Shown: positions 38,565 through 47,300, counted from the stretch's first letter. The stretch: DNA of 64,000 nt from Mycolicibacterium iranicum (GCF_001650495.1 NZ_LWCS01000001.1:186001-250000), one strand, 5' to 3'. Numbers and translations: made by a program. The notes: generated from the sequence alone by a model not told the origin.

Positions 38565-39425
38565 GTGCCCATCAATCTCGACGAGGCCATCGGCGCGGAG
38601 CTCCCTCCCGTCGAATTCTCTTGGAGCAGCAGCGATGTCCAGCTCTATCATCTGGGCCTCGGGGCCGGCGCTGACCCGATGGACAAAGCAGAGCTGCGCT
38701 ACCTGACCGACGGCACGCCGCAGGTGCTGCCCACTTTCGGCAATGTGGCACAGAGCTTTCACATGACCGAGCCGCCCGCGGTGAAGTTCCCCGGCATCGA
38801 CATCGAGCTCAGCAAGGTGCTGCACGCGAGCGAGGCCGTCACGGTTCCTGGTCCGATCCCGGCAGCGGGCACAGGTATCGCCGTCACCCGGTTCACCGAG
38901 ATCTGGGACAAGGGCAAGGCGGCGGTCATCTGGTCGGAGACCGAAGTCAAGGATCCCGACGGTACCTTGCTGTGGACGCAGAAGCGGTCGATCTTCGCCC
39001 GCGGTGAGGGCGGATTCGGTGGCGACCGCGGGCCCTCTGGATCCTCGGCGGCCCCGGATCGTGCTCCCGACCTCGAGCTGTCGGTACCTACCTCACCGCA
39101 GCAGGCGCTGCTGTACCGGATGTGCGGGGATCGCAACCCGTTGCACTCGGATCCGGACTTCGCGGCGGCCGCGGGCTTCCCGCGCCCGATCCTGCACGGG
39201 CTGTGCACGTACGGCATGACCTGTAAAGCATTGGTGGACAACCTGCTCGACGGGGACGTCAGCGGCCTGAAGTCCTACGGGGCGCGAATGGCCGGCGTCG
39301 TGTTCCCCGGCGAATCGCTCAAGGTCAGCGTCTGGAAGGGGGACGGAACGTACTCCGCGACCGTCACCGCTCCGGACCGCGACGACGCCGTCGCGCTGGC
39401 GGGCGTGGAGTTCATCCCCGCCTGA
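38565..39425 (+). CDS. hsd4B: MaoC-like steroid enoyl-CoA hydratase (Rv3538 homologue)
   Basis: Double-hotdog MaoC-type (R)-enoyl-CoA hydratase of 286 residues, homologue of Rv3538 (called Hsd4B in some annotations). The hydratase motif is present in YRMCGDRNPLHSDPDFAAAAGFPRPILHG-type spacing near 180-210: D and H of DRNPLH and the downstream HG. GTG start one base after the kstD stop; the two are co-transcribed. Likely hydration of a side-chain enoyl-CoA. No glycine/proline irregularity seen. Confidence 0.9.
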   Translation: MPINLDEAIGAELPPVEFSWSSSDVQLYHLGLGAGADPMDKAELRYLTDGTPQVLPTFGNVAQSFHMTEPPAVKFPGIDIELSKVLHASEAVTVPGPIPAAGTGIAVTRFTEIWDKGKAAVIWSETEVKDPDGTLLWTQKRSIFARGEGGFGGDRGPSGSSAAPDRAPDLELSVPTSPQQALLYRMCGDRNPLHSDPDFAAAAGFPRPILHGLCTYGMTCKALVDNLLDGDVSGLKSYGARMAGVVFPGESLKVSVWKGDGTYSATVTAPDRDDAVALAGVEFIPA

Positions 39426-39432
39426 CGCGCGG

Positions 39433-39927
39433 CTACTTGCAGAGCTCGGTGATCTTGTTGGACGTCGCCTGCGCGTCGTTCATCCGATTGATCTGGTTGG
39501 GATCGTCGCCGGGGGCACCTGCGAGTTGCCCCATGCCGATGTACTCCAGATTGTTGGCAAAAGACCGCACGGCGTCGGCCAGGTCGGCCGGCACTTCACC
39601 GTCCAACCGAGACAGCAGGAACTGCCCGCCACCCAGGGTCGCGAGCCGTGCGTTGGCCGCTACCGCCTGGGTAGCCACCGGGTCGGGCCCGAGATTGGCG
39701 TTGGTCTGCAGTGAGACCGCGTTGCGCACGAGGGTGAATGCGGTGCAGACACGTGTTTTGGGGTCGGTCGACTGATCAGCGGTCGCCGCTGAAGTTTCGC
39801 TGGTGGGCGACGGTGCGCTCACCAAAGCGAAGATTGCGACACCAAGGGCCGCGACTGCGACCACCAGGGCGGCGATGACGAGCTGACCGGTACGAGGAGA
39901 TGACGATTCCGACACGGGCGCGATCAT
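39433..39927 (-). CDS. single-pass membrane-anchored protein of unknown function
   Basis: Protein of 164 residues from the ATG at 39927. One N-terminal hydrophobic helix (VIAALVVAVAALGVAIFALV, about 15-34) is followed by a Ser/Thr/Ala linker and an extracytoplasmic helical domain with two cysteines (VCTAFT near 57 and the C-terminal ELCK) that could pair. This is a common layout for small mycobacterial envelope proteins. Convergent with the MaoC gene (7-base gap) and read after the PGRS-like gene terminator. Function unknown. Confidence 0.78.
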   Translation of the reverse strand: MIAPVSESSSPRTGQLVIAALVVAVAALGVAIFALVSAPSPTSETSAATADQSTDPKTRVCTAFTLVRNAVSLQTNANLGPDPVATQAVAANARLATLGGGQFLLSRLDGEVPADLADAVRSFANNLEYIGMGQLAGAPGDDPNQINRMNDAQATSNKITELCK

Positions 39928-39983
39928 ACGGCAAAGCGCCCGCGAAAATTCTCTTCCGCCAAAGGGTTTGATCGCCGAAGCGA

Positions 39984-40020
39984 AAAGCGGGCCCACCGGC
40001 GATGCCGGTGGACCCGCTTT
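39984..40020 (-). terminator. terminator after the PGRS-like gene
   Basis: AAAGCGGGCCCACCGGC (39984-40000) pairs with 40004-40020 with one mismatch and a 3-base loop. On the minus strand, which carries the PGRS-like gene ending at 40036, the stem is followed by TTTT, as expected for an intrinsic terminator. Confidence 0.75.
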
Positions 40021-40035
40021 CGGTAGCACTAACTC

Positions 40036-41427
40036 CTAGTCGGAGGCGTCCACACCGGAGGGAGCGCTGGACGGCGATCCGTCGTTGCCGTCCTCGCCGT
40101 TGGATCCGATGACGCCCTTTGATCCGCCGCTACCACCGGTGCCGCCCGTGGCGGTTCCGGTACCACCGGGTTCGACAGCACCGTCGCCGCCGTCGCCGCC
40201 ATCACCGCCGTTGCCGACGAAGGGGCCGCCGTTGCCGCCGTCACCACCGTTGCCGCCCTTGCCGTTGCCGCTGCCCGCCGGGTCGCCTTCTTCATCAGGC
40301 ACGCCGCCGGTTCCATCGCCGCCTCGGCCGCCGCTCCCGCCGTTGCCGGTGACATTCGCCTCGCCGCCTGTGCCGCCATTACCGCCGGTCGCATTGCCGT
40401 CGAGGCTCTCCGCGAGGCCGCCCTCGCCGCCGTCGCCGCCATTGCCGTTCAGGGCTTCGCCACCGGCCCCACCGTTGCCGCCCTTGGCGTCGGCGTCGGC
40501 GTAACCGAGGCCGGAACCACCCCAGCCTCCTTCAGCGCCGTTGCCGACGCCCCAGTCGCTGCCACCAGTGCCACCGTTGCCGCCGGTTCCTGTCTTGCCG
40601 TCCGCTTCGGCGATGCCGTCGCCGCCGTCGCCACCTACGCCGGCCTTGCCGTAGGCCGCGTCGCCACCATCACCGCCGCGGCCTCCGGTCGCATTGCCGT
40701 TCACCGAGCTGGCGTCACCGCCCCTGCCGCCGGCGCCTGCACTTCCAAAGCCTGAGGTTCCGAAGCGGCTCCCGCCACCGTCGCCGCCGCGACCACCGGT
40801 CGCATTGTTACCGCCGGCCTTGTCACCGGTGAAGTTGCTCGTGTTGTCGTCGTCGCCGCCGCGGCCGCCGGAGCCACCGTTGCCGAAGAGGGATCCGTCA
40901 CCGCCGGCGCCACCCGCGCCGGCTGACGAAGTCTTGTTGCCCTGAGCGTCGTACTCGGCGTCCAGACCGTCGCCGCCGGCCCCACCGTTGCCGAACAGGT
41001 AGCCTGCATGGCCACCGTCGCCACCGTTGGCCCCGGCGCCACCGTTGCCCCACAGCAGTCCGCCGTCGCCACCGTTGCAGGCGTCGCCTTCGCAGTCGTC
41101 AGCAGCATCGAGGCCGTTGCCGATCAGCCACCCGCCGGGGCCGATGATCGGGCGCAGCGCCGGGTTCGCACTCTGCGACTCGAGCGCGAGCGCCGACGTG
41201 CTGCGGGCATCCTTGCGATCACTGCCGCCGTTGAGGGACAGGAACAGCAGTTCCTCTTCGTTCGAAACGAGCTGGACCTGAATGTCAGTCGGTGCCTGCG
41301 CATCGTCGATCAACGTCAGCGCTCCGACGCCGGCGAATGCCGCCCCGGCAACACCCGCGGTGATGCTGGCGCCCAGGTAGGTGCGGATTGCCGCCGAGCG
41401 ATCGGCCTTCTTGGCGTGCCTTGCCAT
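40036..41427 (-). CDS. exported glycine-rich PGRS-like protein without a PE domain
   Basis: Protein of 463 residues. The first 130 residues contain a basic start (MARHAKKADR), a hydrophobic export or anchor segment (YLGASITAGVAGAAFAGVGALTL, about 16-38) and a short soluble part ending in IIGPGGWLIGNGLDAADD. Residues about 120-440 are GGxGG/GNGGxGG repeats like the PGRS domain of PE_PGRS proteins, which form Ca-binding or polyglycine-helix surfaces. There is no PE domain. Between Rv3538 and Rv3540c M. tuberculosis carries PPE63, so the locus is variable. Start is the ATG at 41427. Function unknown. Confidence 0.82.
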   Translation of the reverse strand: MARHAKKADRSAAIRTYLGASITAGVAGAAFAGVGALTLIDDAQAPTDIQVQLVSNEEELLFLSLNGGSDRKDARSTSALALESQSANPALRPIIGPGGWLIGNGLDAADDCEGDACNGGDGGLLWGNGGAGANGGDGGHAGYLFGNGGAGGDGLDAEYDAQGNKTSSAGAGGAGGDGSLFGNGGSGGRGGDDDNTSNFTGDKAGGNNATGGRGGDGGGSRFGTSGFGSAGAGGRGGDASSVNGNATGGRGGDGGDAAYGKAGVGGDGGDGIAEADGKTGTGGNGGTGGSDWGVGNGAEGGWGGSGLGYADADAKGGNGGAGGEALNGNGGDGGEGGLAESLDGNATGGNGGTGGEANVTGNGGSGGRGGDGTGGVPDEEGDPAGSGNGKGGNGGDGGNGGPFVGNGGDGGDGGDGAVEPGGTGTATGGTGGSGGSKGVIGSNGEDGNDGSPSSAPSGVDASD

Positions 41428-42071
41428 TGTCTTGCCCCCTGAGAAGGTAGTTACATCGGGTGAAGTCGCCCCGAGCATCTACTCCAGGCAACGCGTAGAC
41501 AGTCTTACCAGAGCGAAGGCCAGATTGTTGGCTTTTGCTGGGCCTTATTTCAAGGGTTCACCTGATCGCCGTGTTCTGCTCGCCGTCGAGTACGCCCGAT
41601 CCGACGCCGTCCGTTCCTAGGCGGCCGCTCAGCCCTTCTCGCTTCGCGTCGTTCTTCGCAGTGGCCACAGGTCAACTGGGGTAATCGTTGGTGCGCCCCG
41701 CGAAGTGCACGGAACCGCATCGACGTCCCCTCGGGGTACATCCATGAGCTCCGCAGAACGAAGGAGGGGCACTCAACGGGATCTCGTTGCGTTTGCTACG
41801 GAATCAGTCGGTTTCCGCTCACCAGGACTGTGCCGGCAACGAACGATCCTCGCCCAAAAATGGCGTTTGATGCCAAGAGCTGGCCGGATGACACTACCTC
41901 GACCAACTCAGCAACTTCGCATTTTCTGACCCCGGAGTCCACAGAAGCCAGAATCCGACCACCGAAGGCCACTGACCGGTCATCCGGGTAACCGAAGCCG
42001 GTTAACCGACCTGTTACGTTTCTCCGGGGGATAACCTCGCTGATCGCTCTACGAAACCAGGAGGAAAACGC
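41428..42071. other. intergenic region upstream of PGRS-like and MPT63-like genes
   Basis: This 644-base stretch separates two divergent genes. No convincing ORF, RNA gene or KstR box is seen. The right end holds the MPT63-like ribosome-binding site AGGAGG (42059-42064), 7 bases before the GTG at 42072. The rest presumably contains both promoters. Confidence 0.6.
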
Positions 42072-42461
42072 GTGAAAATCAAGCCCGTATCGGCAGCTCT
42101 CACCACCGTGGCGGCAGCCGCAGTGGTCCTTGCTGGAGCATCCGTCGCCTCGGCCGAAACCGAGACGCAGTGGCTCGGACAGCCAGGCGAGCTCGTCAAC
42201 GGCAACGTCGTACAGCATTGGACAGTCAGTCATCTCAAGCCAAGCTCCGACGTCATCCCCTACCGACCGGTGGGCACCCTCTGGGAAGCCAACGCCAGCG
42301 ACGAAGCGATCTCGGGCAGCGTGACCCCGATCATCTCCAACCTCAACGCCCGCGCGAAGAACGGCGACACCTACCGTGTGCTCTTCGGCGTCGCGACGGC
42401 ACAGGGAGTGAACCCGTCGACACTTGCGCAGGGCCAGAAGACCTCAGGCAAGATCTACTTC
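42072..42461 (+). pseudogene. 5' part of MPT63-like secreted protein gene, interrupted by transposon
   Basis: Codons 1-130 of an MPT63-family (DUF1942) secreted immunogenic-type protein. A signal peptide (residues 1-29, ending SVASA) precedes the immunoglobulin-like domain, with LGQPGELVNG, WTVSHLKPSSDVIPYRPVGTLWEA and GSVTPIISNLNARAKNG recognisable. GTG start with AGGAGG 7 bases upstream. After KIYF the frame enters the transposon and stops at 42474-42476. The lost C-terminus (DVTGQAPDSVF...) is at 53583 in the matching phase. The truncated product would be 134 residues and lack the last strands of the fold. Confidence 0.9.
42456..42461 (+). repeat. left copy of the TACTTC core flanking the transposon
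   Basis: TACTTC at 42456-42461 encodes the Tyr-Phe of the MPT63-like KIYF. It borders the outer element end CTTAGC (42462-42467). The same six bases border the right end at 53577-53582. Confidence 0.85.
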
Positions 42462-42580
42462 CTTAGCGACCCCTGAACGTAAACCTGCCGTATTCGCCCA
42501 GGTGAAGAAGTCACGAACGCGTCCGCGACACACCGATAGAAATGTCAAGTTTTGTCAGTGGGTCGGGCAGTATCGATTTT

Positions 42581-43531
42581 ATGGCGAGACGAATGACGCC
42601 TGCGCAAGCTCGTGCCGCGATGCAGCGAGCGGCGAGAGACGCGCAACGTGCCGCTGAGCGGCAACGTCAAGCACATACCCAGGCTGTTCGAAAAGCACAG
42701 CAGGCTGCGAAGAAGCAGCAGGAGAGCCTCAAGCGGGCGGTCGACCAACGGAACAGGGCTATCCGCGAATACAACCGGGAAGTGCGCCAATACAACGCCA
42801 AGGCCAAATCGCATAACCAGAAGGTCGAAAATCAGCGCCGGCGGTTGATTCAAGAACTGAAGCGCCTTCAATCGCGTCCAGCCACGGTGCGAGTAACCTA
42901 TCGCTCTTCGGTCCAGCATCTGGCAACTGCGTATGAGACGCTGGAGCATAGTTTCCAGGATCGCGCCCTGAATGACGTTGAACGCGAGTTCCTCGACCGT
43001 GCCAGCGAGGAGGCGGCTAACAGTGCGTATCTAGCGAACGCACTCGACGGCGACGTCCACAAAGACGAGGCGGATAACGTCGAAGATCTCAGCGGTCCGA
43101 GTATGACCGCCGAACTTGGACGGTTCTCACAAGATCTCGTCAGCCGGTGGACTGGTGCCCTGTTTGCGCTGAACCCAGCGAATCCGGATGCTGCACGTCA
43201 TTTCTGCACTAGTGCACGCGAAGTACTCACTTCAATCCTAGACATCGCTGCGCCGGATTCCGTGGTACTACAGGCGCATCGGGAATGTGAGGTCACCCCC
43301 CGGGGGACGCCGACGCGCAGAGCGAAGATCCGATACCTGCTGTCCCGCAAGGGAATCGTCGAAGATTCGGCGGATGAATTTGTCGAGGCCGACATCGACA
43401 ACTCGGTATCGCTCTTCACCATGTTCAACAAGGGGACGCACGGTGTTGCCGGGCGCTTCAGCATCCCGCAGCTGTCAGCGCTCCGCACTCGAGTGGAGGC
43501 GTCGATTGGCTTCCTGAACAGCATCATTTGA
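42581..43531 (+). CDS. coiled-coil protein with predicted pPIWI-associating nuclease-like domain
   Basis: Protein of 316 residues from the ATG at 42581 (an in-frame ATG at 42542 would add 13). Residues about 1-105 are a highly charged helical/coiled-coil region rich in Gln, Arg and Asn, with YNREVRQYNAKAKSHNQKV-type repeats. The C-terminal domain (about 180-312) has WTGALFALNPANPDAARHFC and FNKGTHGVAGRF, which I recognise as the family annotated as predicted pPIWI-associating nuclease. No pPIWI gene is nearby. It is the first cargo gene of the transposon and its base use is less GC-rich than the flanks. A defence or effector role is inference. Confidence 0.7.
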   Translation: MARRMTPAQARAAMQRAARDAQRAAERQRQAHTQAVRKAQQAAKKQQESLKRAVDQRNRAIREYNREVRQYNAKAKSHNQKVENQRRRLIQELKRLQSRPATVRVTYRSSVQHLATAYETLEHSFQDRALNDVEREFLDRASEEAANSAYLANALDGDVHKDEADNVEDLSGPSMTAELGRFSQDLVSRWTGALFALNPANPDAARHFCTSAREVLTSILDIAAPDSVVLQAHRECEVTPRGTPTRRAKIRYLLSRKGIVEDSADEFVEADIDNSVSLFTMFNKGTHGVAGRFSIPQLSALRTRVEASIGFLNSII

Positions 43532-43610
43532 CGCTTGCTGACGTCTTACCGGCTCGTCTCGACGCACCGACTGCCGGTATGATTTTGACCGGATTCGGGA
43601 GTCGTTTGAT

Positions 43611-43632
43611 CACAAACATCGGAGTGTTTGTG
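43611..43632. terminator. short hairpin after the nuclease-like gene
   Basis: CACAAACA (43611-43618) pairs with TGTTTGTG (43625-43632) around a 6-base loop, between the convergent stops of the nuclease-like and glyoxalase-like genes. No T-run follows, so termination is only suggested. Confidence 0.4.
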
Positions 43633-43681
43633 GACTCGGGGTGAGCTGAATTGCTCACGCATTTGGGGGCTGACTGCGGCT

Positions 43682-44206
43682 CTACGGTGTGCTCTGGCAG
43701 AAGCGGATCGTGTTGGAGAACGGGTCGATGACTTCCATCGTTGGGCCCCCTGGTGAGTCGACTTCGATTCCAGGGCTCATCCGCCCGTAGCCGGTGGCAT
43801 GAAGTTCCTTGTGCAGTGCGGTGACGTCGCCGACGGGTACCCATAGGGTCGAACCGGGGGTGCCGTCGCCGTGGTGCTCGGAGAGGTCGAGGACGAACTG
43901 ATCGCGACGCAAACGCATGTAGAGGATCGACTGAGCATAATCGAAACGGTGTTCCCACTCGACGCTGAAGTGCAGATAGTCGATGTAGAACTCGCGGGCG
44001 CGGGCCTCGTCGAGGCTACGGAGCACGGGCACCGGTGCGCTCATGCCTCGCCGGTACGCAAGCCGCGACGCCGCCGTGTTCCAGTCCCGGAAACCGAGTT
44101 GTTGGGCCACGATCTCCAGCGCTTTGGAATGCGTGAGAGCGGTGTCAGGTAGTTGGTCGCGCAGTACGCGGGCGGCCCGCTTAGCGTCGTCAAGGGTCAG
44201 ATCCAT
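43682..44206 (-). CDS. glyoxalase/bleomycin-resistance superfamily protein
   Basis: Protein of 174 residues from the ATG at 44206. An N-terminal helical segment of about 50 residues (TLDDAKRAARVLRD...SKALEIVAQQLGFRDWNTAAS) precedes a single VOC module of paired beta-alpha-beta-beta-beta units (SLDEARAREFYIDYLHFSVEW and TLWVPVGDVTALHKELHATGY). This arrangement is found in glyoxalase-superfamily and bleomycin-binding-like proteins. Metal ligands cannot be assigned surely. Transposon cargo; possible detoxification or drug-binding role. A longer frame upstream lacks homology. Confidence 0.78.
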   Translation of the reverse strand: MDLTLDDAKRAARVLRDQLPDTALTHSKALEIVAQQLGFRDWNTAASRLAYRRGMSAPVPVLRSLDEARAREFYIDYLHFSVEWEHRFDYAQSILYMRLRRDQFVLDLSEHHGDGTPGSTLWVPVGDVTALHKELHATGYGRMSPGIEVDSPGGPTMEVIDPFSNTIRFCQSTP

Positions 44207-44506
44207 CACTTCACCTACGTTTCCGGTGCCGGTGTGCAATTCAGTGCCCGCGTTGCTGAGCTGTTGAAGGCACCGTTGCTCGTAGATAAGTGCGATGGTG
44301 ACCGATCGCGATGTGTTCACCTGACCGATGTCTCGGCGCGGGCGGCGGGTCACATCGAACCCTGTGTGCTGACGCTACGGCCTGCGAGCAGAGGTTTCAA
44401 GTCTCATCAGTGGATTCGAACACTGGCTTCGGTTGAACGAGAAAGGCAACCTGTCTCAGTATCGTTTGGTGGTGAACTCAATGGCGGTCTGGGCGATGAT
44501 GCTGGT
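44207..44506. other. divergent promoter region between glyoxalase-like and GNAT genes
   Basis: 300 bases inside the transposon without a supported gene. The plus-strand frame is open here but without recognisable homology. A small inverted repeat CAGTG/CACTG around GATTCGAA occurs near 44411-44428. Otherwise nothing is seen. Confidence 0.4.
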
Positions 44507-45109
44507 GTGCCGAGTTTGATTCCGCAGGCGATGGCCACTGGATCGCTGCGTCGCAAATCTCATCCGTCGGTGCCCGTGGGGACCGTCGCGTTGCTGCGGC
44601 CGTGGCAGCCGTCAGACGCCGGTGCTGTGGTGGAGGCCTTCACAGATCCAGAAATCCAACGCTGGCATGTGCGGCGCGCTGACTCGGTGGACGAGGCGCG
44701 GCAGTGGATCACCAGCTGGAGGGCTGGTTGGGGTAAAGAGACGCAGTTGAATTGGGCATTGGTGGATCGCAGCACCGGTTCGTTGATGGGCCGCGTGTCA
44801 CTCAAGAGCGTCGACCTCCACGACGGCTCGGCGGGTGTGGCCTACTGGATGGTGCCCGCCTGGCGTGGACACGGGCTCTGTTCACAAGCCGTGATTGCAT
44901 TGTGTCAGTGGGCATTCAAAGAAGCCGGGTTCCATCGAATCGGGTTGGATCATTCGGTCCTCAACGGCGCGTCGTGTCGGGTCGCCGTGAAGGCCGGCTT
45001 CTACGCCGAGGGCATCTGCAAGGGCGCGGCGCTGCACGCCGATGGCTGGCACGACATGCACCGGCACGCGCTGCTCGCCGCCCCCGCAGGCGCGGCCCAG
45101 CCGGTCTGA
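44507..45109 (+). CDS. GNAT acetyltransferase (RimJ/RimL type)
   Basis: Acetyl-CoA-dependent N-acetyltransferase of 200 residues from the GTG at 44507 (ATG 44531 is an alternative). RimJ/RimL-like order: LLRPWQPSDAGAVVEAFTDPEIQRW at the start, GRVSLKSVDLHDGSAGVAYWMVPAWRGHG (acetyl-CoA loop WRGHGLCSQA) and GLDHSVLNGASCRVAVKAGF near the end. Such enzymes acetylate ribosomal proteins, antibiotics or other amines. Transposon cargo, 7 bases before the P-loop kinase start, so probably co-transcribed with it. Confidence 0.82.
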   Translation: MPSLIPQAMATGSLRRKSHPSVPVGTVALLRPWQPSDAGAVVEAFTDPEIQRWHVRRADSVDEARQWITSWRAGWGKETQLNWALVDRSTGSLMGRVSLKSVDLHDGSAGVAYWMVPAWRGHGLCSQAVIALCQWAFKEAGFHRIGLDHSVLNGASCRVAVKAGFYAEGICKGAALHADGWHDMHRHALLAAPAGAAQPV

Positions 45110-45116
45110 CAAGTCG

Positions 45117-45707
45117 ATGCTTACGCTACTTGGCCCGCTGGACCCGCTTCCGTCCACGACTCGACGCATCCTCGTCACCGGGTCCTCGGGTGCGGGCAAG
45201 AGCACCTTGCGGGAGACGATCAGCACCACCCTGCACCTGCCGACTGTGGAGATCGACTCGCTTCACCACGGACCCCATTGGACACCTCGGCAGACCTTCG
45301 CCGCTGACGTCGACGACTTCACCTCAGGGCCCAGCTGGGTCGTCGAATGGCAGTACTCGCAGGTGCGGGCCATGCTGCTCGACCGCGCCGATGTTCTCGT
45401 CTGGCTCGATCACAGCCGATGGACAGTCACCCACCGGGTCGTGCGGCGCACACTACGCCGGCGCATCCGTCGCATAGAACTGTGGAATGGCAATCATGAG
45501 CCGCCGCTACGGACCATATTCACCGACCGTGAGCACATCATCCGCTGGTCGTGGCGGACCCACCGCAAACGTCGATGCGAAGCCCTCGACGTAGCCCACG
45601 GAGTCGGCGGTCCCTTGGTCGTCCGCCTCGCCGGTCAACACCAAGTCGATACCTGGGTGCGAGGGCCACTCGCAAAGTTAGCCGCTCATAAGCCGGACGC
45701 AGGATGA
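45117..45707 (+). CDS. P-loop kinase, DNA topology modulation/adenylate kinase-like
   Basis: P-loop NTPase of 196 residues. Walker A GSSGAGKST (22-30); then EIDSLHHGPHW and a lid with VRRTLRRRIRR. This matches the small kinase family often named topology modulation protein (FlaR). The family name does not prove a role in DNA topology; a nucleotide, sugar or small-molecule kinase is equally possible. ATG at 45117, 7 bases after the GNAT stop. Cargo of the transposon. Confidence 0.78.
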   Translation: MLTLLGPLDPLPSTTRRILVTGSSGAGKSTLRETISTTLHLPTVEIDSLHHGPHWTPRQTFAADVDDFTSGPSWVVEWQYSQVRAMLLDRADVLVWLDHSRWTVTHRVVRRTLRRRIRRIELWNGNHEPPLRTIFTDREHIIRWSWRTHRKRRCEALDVAHGVGGPLVVRLAGQHQVDTWVRGPLAKLAAHKPDAG

Positions 45708-45742
45708 TCGCTGCACACTCGGCCAGAGCCGGATATGTCAAG

Positions 45743-46219
45743 TCATCGAAGGTCTTTGACCAACGCGAGGCCTAGTGGTCCATTGCCTTGTCCGACGACG
45801 CGAAACCCCTTGCGCTCGTAGAGGCGCTTGGCAGGGTTGCGTACGTGGACGTTGGTACACATGGTGTCGTGACTCTTCGCCAGGTCGGCGAACAGCCGGT
45901 CCAGGAGCATGCCGCCGATGCCGACACCACGGCGCTCTGGTGCCACAGCGATGCACAGCTCGGGCATAGGCACACCCGCCGCATCACAGCGCAATGGCGG
46001 ACTGCCGTGATAGGTCCACACCGCACCGACGGGCGTGCCGCTGTGATCCTCGGCGATGATCGGCAGCACTCCATCAGGCGGAAGCATCTCCAACACCTCG
46101 TCGTCATCGGGGTCAGGAAGGGGCCAATCTTCGATGACGCAGGCGTGACGTGCCATCTCGACGATGAAGGAAGCATCGGCAGGCCCGGCCGCGCGACGCA
46201 GGGTGTACTGAGATGTCAT
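45743..46219 (-). CDS. GNAT acetyltransferase
   Basis: GNAT-fold acetyltransferase of 158 residues from the ATG at 46219. YTLRRAAGPADASFIVEM opens the fold, LCIAVAPERRGVGIGGMLLDRL gives the acetyl-CoA pyrophosphate loop (RRGVGIG) and VRNPAKRLYERKGF the beta5-alpha4 region. Encoded opposite to the other GNAT and convergent with the P-loop kinase gene. Substrate unknown; similar proteins acetylate free amines or antibiotics. Confidence 0.8.
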   Translation of the reverse strand: MTSQYTLRRAAGPADASFIVEMARHACVIEDWPLPDPDDDEVLEMLPPDGVLPIIAEDHSGTPVGAVWTYHGSPPLRCDAAGVPMPELCIAVAPERRGVGIGGMLLDRLFADLAKSHDTMCTNVHVRNPAKRLYERKGFRVVGQGNGPLGLALVKDLR

Positions 46220-46322
46220 CGCCCGATTGTGGCTGACGCCTTGTTCCGAGCACACCTTGTTTTCACCGCGCCGCTCACCGGAAAAGCCCCCGTGCGAAAG
46301 GTTCGCGAGCCCTTTCGATCAC

Positions 46323-47300
46323 TTAGGAATGAGACACCGGTGGTTCGAACCTCGCGATAGCGTCGAGTACCGCGGCAGCCATAGCTGGGCTTCCGGTGTG
46401 ACCGGAGTCATCAATGATTGTCAGATCAGCCTCAGGCCAGGCTTGCGCGAGTTCCCATGCGGTGCGCAACGGGCCGGACAGATCAAGGCGGCCATGGATC
46501 AGTACGCCGGGAATTCCCTTGAGGCGGTGAGCGTCTCGCAGCAGCTGCCCGTCTTCCAGCCAAGCGCCGTGGGCGAAGTAGTGGGTGCATATCCGCACGA
46601 ACGCCAGCTTCGCCGCGTCAAGTTTGGCACTGTATTGGCCCGGGTTGCCGAGGTGTTCGTGTGCGATGACGGCGTCCTCCCACGTGCACCAATCGCGGGC
46701 AGCCTGCTCGCGTATCGCAGGATCAGGGTTCTCCATCAGCTGCCGATAGGCCTCGACGAGGTTGCTGTCGCGGTCGTGGTGGGGCACGCCCGCGCGGAAG
46801 CGGTCCCATTCGATCGGGAGCAGCAGGCGTAGTCCGTGATAGAGCCAGTTGATTTCTTGGGGCCGCGTCATGGTGACCCCGACCAAGACGATGCCGATCA
46901 CCCGTTCGGGGTGGCGTTCGGCGTAGGCGAGGATGAGGGTGGATGCCCACGACCCGCCGTAGAGCAGCCAATGCTCGATACCGAGGTGCTGGCGCAGTGC
47001 CTCCATGTCGGCCAATAGGTGTTCGGTGGTGTTGTGTGCCATGTCGGTTGTCGGGTCGGCTGCACTGGGCTGGCTGTCGCCGCATCCGCGCTGGTCGAAT
47101 ACCACGACCTGAAAATGGTCGGGGTGAAACCCCTTGTGGGCGCCGCGTGGTCGTCCTGATCCCGGGCCGCCGTGAACGACGAGTGCGGGCCGGCCATCGG
47201 GGTTGCCCCTGGCCTCCCAGTAGATGCGGTTGTCGTGACCCACATCGAGTAACCCGTGGTCGTACACCTGCGGCTCGGGGAACGATTGCGGTTCAGACAC
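46323..47300 (-). CDS. proline iminopeptidase (alpha/beta hydrolase)
   Basis: Alpha/beta hydrolase of 325 residues of the prolyl aminopeptidase (S33) family. HGGPGSG (near 43-49) gives the oxyanion region, GGSWAS (near 114-119) carries the nucleophile Ser (GGSWGS in most members), RLD in HGRLDLSGP the acid and DSGHTG the histidine. Typical length is 310-320. ATG at 47300. Within the transposon cargo; such enzymes can also hydrolyse or inactivate amide- or ester-containing compounds. Confidence 0.85.
   Translation of the reverse strand: MSEPQSFPEPQVYDHGLLDVGHDNRIYWEARGNPDGRPALVVHGGPGSGRPRGAHKGFHPDHFQVVVFDQRGCGDSQPSAADPTTDMAHNTTEHLLADMEALRQHLGIEHWLLYGGSWASTLILAYAERHPERVIGIVLVGVTMTRPQEINWLYHGLRLLLPIEWDRFRAGVPHHDRDSNLVEAYRQLMENPDPAIREQAARDWCTWEDAVIAHEHLGNPGQYSAKLDAAKLAFVRICTHYFAHGAWLEDGQLLRDAHRLKGIPGVLIHGRLDLSGPLRTAWELAQAWPEADLTIIDDSGHTGSPAMAAAVLDAIARFEPPVSHS

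Noticed and set aside
40085..40504. Proline-rich plus-strand ORF
   Set aside because: It is the complement of the glycine-rich repeats of the PGRS-like gene.
40100..41050. Possible CRISPR-like repeat array
   Set aside because: The periodic GCCGCCG pattern is the coding sequence of GGxGG repeats, with no constant repeat/spacer structure.
41796..42233. Minus-strand ORF over the start of the MPT63-like gene
   Set aside because: No homology and antisense to a recognisable secreted protein.
44180..44185. Another CTTAGC inside the cargo
   Set aside because: It lies within the glyoxalase-like coding sequence and has no subterminal arm sequence.
44385..44430. tRNA-like stretch (GGTTTCAAGTCTC, GATTCGAA) as a possible attachment site
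   Set aside because: No full cloverleaf or consistent T-stem could be drawn.
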